In this document: positions 60,766-64,000 of the stretch, one piece after another
Numbering within the stretch: the first letter of the stretch is position 1
Layout of the letters: the number at the start of each line of letters is the position of its first letter
DNA from: Hymenobacter jejuensis
GTDB taxonomy: Bacteria; Bacteroidota; Bacteroidia; Cytophagales; Hymenobacteraceae
Direction of reading: 5' to 3'
DNA length: 64,000 nt
Assembly: GCF_006337165.1 (NCBI RefSeq)
Contig: NZ_CP040896.1
Span: forward strand, 992,001-1,056,000
Notes under the pieces: model-generated
The model's database searches: none
Seen by the model: only the letters and a program-made list of their open reading frames with translations
Told to the model about the DNA's origin: nothing
Translations under genes and position numbers: made by a program

Positions 60766-62040
60766 TCAGGCCTTAGCCGCTTTCCGATTTAGGATGCGTG
60801 CGTACTGCTGCTCGTAAGAAGCTACCGCACGGCCCAAATCGTAGTAGGGCTGCGCGTTGCGGCGTAACGTCTCCGGATCTTTGGCCAGCAGTTGCGGTAC
60901 TTGTGCCGCCGCTTTCTGGAGCCATGCCTCAGTAAGTTCGGGTATTGCAATGCCGCCGTCCGTGTCGCGGATGATGCTCTCCACGTCGCCCACGCCAGCG
61001 TTGCAAATCACTGGGATTCCCATCGCCAGAATTTCACCCAGCTTAGTTGGGGAGCTCGCTTTCTTGGAATAGCTCTGCTTGATGAAAAACAGATTGATGT
61101 CGGAAGCGGCCAGCAGCTTAGGCACTTGCTGGCGCGTGGCAGCGCGGACCAAAAAGTCTTCTTCACGCAGGCCCTCGAGCTTACGGGCGGCCGCCAATAT
61201 TTCCTCCTTAGAGTCTTGCGTAATGAACAACATGCGGGCCGTCGGGAATTGCTGTTTGATTACCCAAAACTGCCGCAGCATGTCATCCAGCAGATACCAT
61301 CCACCTACCGAGCCTAAATAGCTGATAACTAAATCATTATTAGGAATCCCTAGTTCTGCTTTTCCTTGAGCTCGTTGCGCCCGGTCAATGAGCGGAAAAA
61401 GATCGAAATCGGTGCTGCACGGGATTACGGTGATGGGAGCCCCTTGGTAAGCCGGCCAAGTCTGGATTTCTTGCTTGCCGTTTTCGGTCAGGCTGATAAT
61501 ACCGTCGGCCGCGGCGATGTAAGAGGCTTCTTTTTGTTTGTATTGCCGATACGCATACCGGAAAACCGGATTGCGCAGGTTCCAGATGCCGCCATCGACT
61601 CGCTCGTCGACCCAAAAGCCGCGCATGTCAAACAGCATCTTGATGCCAAATTTGCGCTTCAACATCAGTCCCACCGCGGCACTCACATAGCTACGGCAGT
61701 GCGTCATGTCGAGGGGGGTGCGGCGATGGATGGAAAGCGCCTTTTGCTTTAATTCTCTCAAGTCGAGAAACTTAGCCAGCCCTGGCGGCTTGCGACGGAA
61801 AAAGATATACTCCCACGTAATGCCGGCTTTCTGCACGATCGCCTCGATGGTAGCGCGGTGCTGCTCGAAGCGTTCGGGCTTCTCGGTGGAAAGCAAGGTA
61901 ATACGGTACCCACGCTTTGCCAGATTGGTCAGGTACGGCAACACCTGCGACTGCCCTAGCGGGTCAGTCATGCCGTCGTAGGAAATAAACAAAACGTGCG
62001 GAGCAGCGTTGGTCGCCGCTGTGGAGTCGGATGCTATCAT
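60766..62040 (-). CDS. glycosyltransferase family 4
   Basis: GT-B glycosyltransferase of 424 residues. HVLFISYDGMTDPLGQSQV near 15 and KLGEILAMGIPVICNAGVGD near 350 are the acceptor and donor sides. I start at 62040, because its ATG overlaps the stop of the asparagine synthase gene (ATGA); a longer start at 62067 adds nine residues. Probably adds a sugar to a surface glycan. The operon has just these two genes. Confidence 0.87.
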   Translation of the reverse strand: MIASDSTAATNAAPHVLFISYDGMTDPLGQSQVLPYLTNLAKRGYRITLLSTEKPERFEQHRATIEAIVQKAGITWEYIFFRRKPPGLAKFLDLRELKQKALSIHRRTPLDMTHCRSYVSAAVGLMLKRKFGIKMLFDMRGFWVDERVDGGIWNLRNPVFRYAYRQYKQKEASYIAAADGIISLTENGKQEIQTWPAYQGAPITVIPCSTDFDLFPLIDRAQRAQGKAELGIPNNDLVISYLGSVGGWYLLDDMLRQFWVIKQQFPTARMLFITQDSKEEILAAARKLEGLREEDFLVRAATRQQVPKLLAASDINLFFIKQSYSKKASSPTKLGEILAMGIPVICNAGVGDVESIIRDTDGGIAIPELTEAWLQKAAAQVPQLLAKDPETLRRNAQPYYDLGRAVASYEQQYARILNRKAAKA

Positions 62041-63899
62041 GCGGATGCGCGGTGCAGAGCTAGCCATTGGTGCAATACAATCAACAGCCAGATGCGGTTG
62101 TACAAATAGTCTTCGCCACGTTCAAAGCGATCAACTAACTGCTTTACTGCGCTATACTGCACAAATCCAGCACTTTCTATCGATTCAGCCGATAGATGCT
62201 CGTCGATAAGATAGTGCAGCTCGTTTTTGAGCCACGTGCCTAGCGGCACCGAAAAACCCCACTTGGGCCGCTGGAAAATGCTGCGCGGCAGGTAATCATA
62301 CAAGACGTCTTTGAGCAAAGATTTGCTTTCGCCGTCGTGCATTTTCAATTCGGGCGCCACGTTAAGCGCAAATTGCACGACGCGGTAATCCAGGAGCGGT
62401 ACCCGCGTTTCGAGAGAATGCTCCATGGTAGCCCGGTCTACTTTTACCAAGAGGTCATCCTGCAAGTAGTATTGCATGTCGAACAGGGCCTGCTTTTCGG
62501 CTGCTGTGGGTGTGCGGCCGGCGGGCCATTGCCATTGCTCGCGCAACGCTGCTTTGCTCTGCCACTTGGGCTGCAACAGCTTGTCCAGTTCCGTTTCGGT
62601 GAACAAGTATTGTTCCTGCGAGAAGATGTGGCTCCGCTCACGTTTGGCATCCGGAAACGCTACCAATTGTGCAACCCGCTTGTAGCGATTGCCCATCTGA
62701 CCCAATACGGCCGCCGCAGGCTGTCGTAACCCCCGCAATGGCTGGCGGGCCAGCCGGTTCGCCCAGGTGTACATGCCGTAGCCATGAAACAATTCGTCGC
62801 CGCCATCACCCGACAGCGTCATGGTCACGTGCTGGCGAGCCAGCTTCGATACCATCAGCGTAGGCACGGCTGAAGAGTCGGCGAAAGGCTCATCGTAAAT
62901 TCCGGCCAGCGAGCCCACCGTGTCCATGGCCTCTTTGTACGTGACCTGAAAGCTGTGGTGATTGGTGCCCAGTTTGTCTGCGACGGCCTTGGCGTAATCC
63001 GATTCGTTGTGCTTAGCCGAGTCGAAGCCGATGGAAAATGTCTTGACGGGCGTGCTCGAAACCGACTGCGCAATGGCAGTCACCAAGCTCGAATCGACGC
63101 CGCCGCTGAGGAAAGTACCAAATGGCACGTCGGCAATCATCCGATACCGGACTGAGCTAACCAGTAGTTCGTTCAACTGGGCTTTGGCCTCCTGGCGGTC
63201 GCTTATGACCTGGTCTTTGATCTGATCTTCCAGTTTCCAGTAGCGCGTTTCGGTCAGTTCACTGCCGCTTACCCGCACATAAGAGCCGGAATCCATCTTC
63301 CGGATCTGCGAATAAATGCTGTGCGGCCGCGGAATATAGCCCAGATGCAAAAAGTGCCGCACGGCCTCCGCATCGATGGTCAGCGTCTTCTTGACTTCGG
63401 GAATATGAACAATAGATTTTAATTCCGAAGCGAATGCAAATATCTGATTATCAAGGTAATAGTAAACCGGCTTGATACCCATCCGATCCCGGAAGATGTC
63501 GAGCGTTTGCGTCTGCTTATCGTAGATCGCGATGGCAAACATGCCGTTCATGAGGTGCACAAACTCCGGCCCGAATCGCACATACGCTTCCAGAATCACT
63601 TCGGTGTCGGAAGTAGTGCGCATCGGCACGCCTAGCTTTTCCGCAATCTCGTGGAAGTTGTAAACCTCACCATTGAAAATAGTAACGTAGCGCTCGTTGT
63701 GCGAGTGCATCGGCTGGTTAGCCGCCGTCGACAAGTCGAGAATGCTCAACCGACGGTGCCCTAGTCCTACCTTGCCGTCAAAGTAAAACCCATCCGCATC
63801 GGGTCCGCGATGCGCGAGGCAGGTTGTCATGCCACGCAGGGCTGCTTCGTCAAGGGGCGAAGCGGAAGTAAGATTTAGAAAGCCAGCTATGCCGCACAT
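62037..63899 (-). CDS. asnB: asparagine synthase (glutamine-hydrolysing)
   Basis: AsnB-type amidotransferase of 620 residues. Cys2 (MCGIAGF) starts the glutamine amidotransferase domain (to about 215). The synthetase domain carries the pyrophosphatase loop LSGGVDSSLV near 265 and SGDGGDELFHGY near 360. In polysaccharide loci such enzymes often amidate sugar acids rather than make free asparagine. Cotranscribed with a GT4 gene by a 4-bp overlap. A 35-bp palindrome copy lies inside the ORF (63432-63466). Confidence 0.92.
   Translation of the reverse strand: MCGIAGFLNLTSASPLDEAALRGMTTCLAHRGPDADGFYFDGKVGLGHRRLSILDLSTAANQPMHSHNERYVTIFNGEVYNFHEIAEKLGVPMRTTSDTEVILEAYVRFGPEFVHLMNGMFAIAIYDKQTQTLDIFRDRMGIKPVYYYLDNQIFAFASELKSIVHIPEVKKTLTIDAEAVRHFLHLGYIPRPHSIYSQIRKMDSGSYVRVSGSELTETRYWKLEDQIKDQVISDRQEAKAQLNELLVSSVRYRMIADVPFGTFLSGGVDSSLVTAIAQSVSSTPVKTFSIGFDSAKHNESDYAKAVADKLGTNHHSFQVTYKEAMDTVGSLAGIYDEPFADSSAVPTLMVSKLARQHVTMTLSGDGGDELFHGYGMYTWANRLARQPLRGLRQPAAAVLGQMGNRYKRVAQLVAFPDAKRERSHIFSQEQYLFTETELDKLLQPKWQSKAALREQWQWPAGRTPTAAEKQALFDMQYYLQDDLLVKVDRATMEHSLETRVPLLDYRVVQFALNVAPELKMHDGESKSLLKDVLYDYLPRSIFQRPKWGFSVPLGTWLKNELHYLIDEHLSAESIESAGFVQYSAVKQLVDRFERGEDYLYNRIWLLIVLHQWLALHRASA
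63432..63466. repeat. 35-bp three-block palindrome, copy 12 (inside asnB)
   Basis: GAATGCAA, four bases, CTGATTATCAA (63444-63454), four bases, ATAGTAAA. Core perfect; outer blocks weak. Coding. Confidence 0.45.
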
Positions 63900-63967
63900 G
63901 GGCGATTACTATTGAAGTCCAAGGAAACGCTGAATGCCATTTACACTTTCCATTCAGCAAGAGCTAT

Positions 63968-64000
63968 TTTCACAACTTACTGGTTATCAATAAGTTGGAT
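63968..64000. repeat. 35-bp three-block palindrome, copy 13 (cut by window edge)
   Basis: TTTCACAA, four bases, CTGGTTATCAA (63980-63990), four bases, then TTGGAT to the end of the window. Upstream of asnB. Confidence 0.55.

Noticed and set aside
14286-63990. Reading the TTGATTATCAA cores as ordinary promoters
   Set aside because: Several copies lie downstream of genes or between convergent genes, and they do not keep a constant distance or direction to start codons.

Overview
The window reads as a chromosomal segment of a Bacteroidota bacterium, most likely Hymenobacter or a close relative in the Cytophagales. The evidence is the gene set: a type III glutamine synthetase, a PorD-like type IX secretion protein, BshA for bacillithiol, DUF4468 and OstA-like envelope proteins, and a paired GH3/beta-lactamase protein. 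Promoters have the Bacteroidota form TTTG/TAnnTTTG, and Shine-Dalgarno sequences are mostly absent. The DNA is moderately GC-rich with AT-rich intergenic spots. I see no rRNA, tRNA, CRISPR array, prophage or intact insertion sequence.

Layout. 1-8.1 kb holds single genes: a dienelactone hydrolase cut by the window edge, an M28 peptidase, an ABC exporter, a lipoprotein, an AlkZ-like protein, an alpha/beta hydrolase and a DUF4468 protein. 8.2-13.1 kb is a nitrogen-assimilation run (porin, Amt, GSIII). 13.6-19.6 kb has small orphan genes, a methyltransferase and fabI. 19.8-27.0 kb is an envelope-biogenesis block on the minus strand: OstA-like protein, bamD, rpoZ, coaC, coaB, porD-like gene and recN. 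27.1-33.3 kb has tilS, mdh, two tandem rhomboids and mutL. 33.6-38.9 kb has a GH3-beta-lactamase fusion, bshA, a membrane-anchored protein and an IscA-like carrier. 39.1-44.5 kb has DUF2071, a probable broken small gene, a ChaN-like protein, an ABC-2 exporter and an ECF sigma factor coupled to a membrane protein. 44.7-52.6 kb is housekeeping (dnaJ, grpE, obgE, adk, hpt, hppA, peptidase). 52.7-64 kb is a cell-surface polysaccharide region with glycosyltransferases, a WecE-type aminotransferase, a formyltransferase, a deacetylase, an asparagine synthase-like protein and a multi-spanning membrane protein.

The most striking non-genic signal is a 35-bp, three-block palindrome: TTTTAYAA, four bases, YTGATTATCAR, four bases, TTATAAAA. 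I find about thirteen copies with exact spacing across the window, mostly intergenic and often touching terminators or stop codons. One copy at 47714-47748 fills exactly the loop of a 26-bp inverted repeat. Other items worth a second look are coaC and coaB separated by one in-frame amber codon, a frameshifted small gene behind the DUF2071 gene, promoter boxes 7-8 nt ahead of the bamD and OstA-like start codons, and a MutL without the canonical endonuclease motif.
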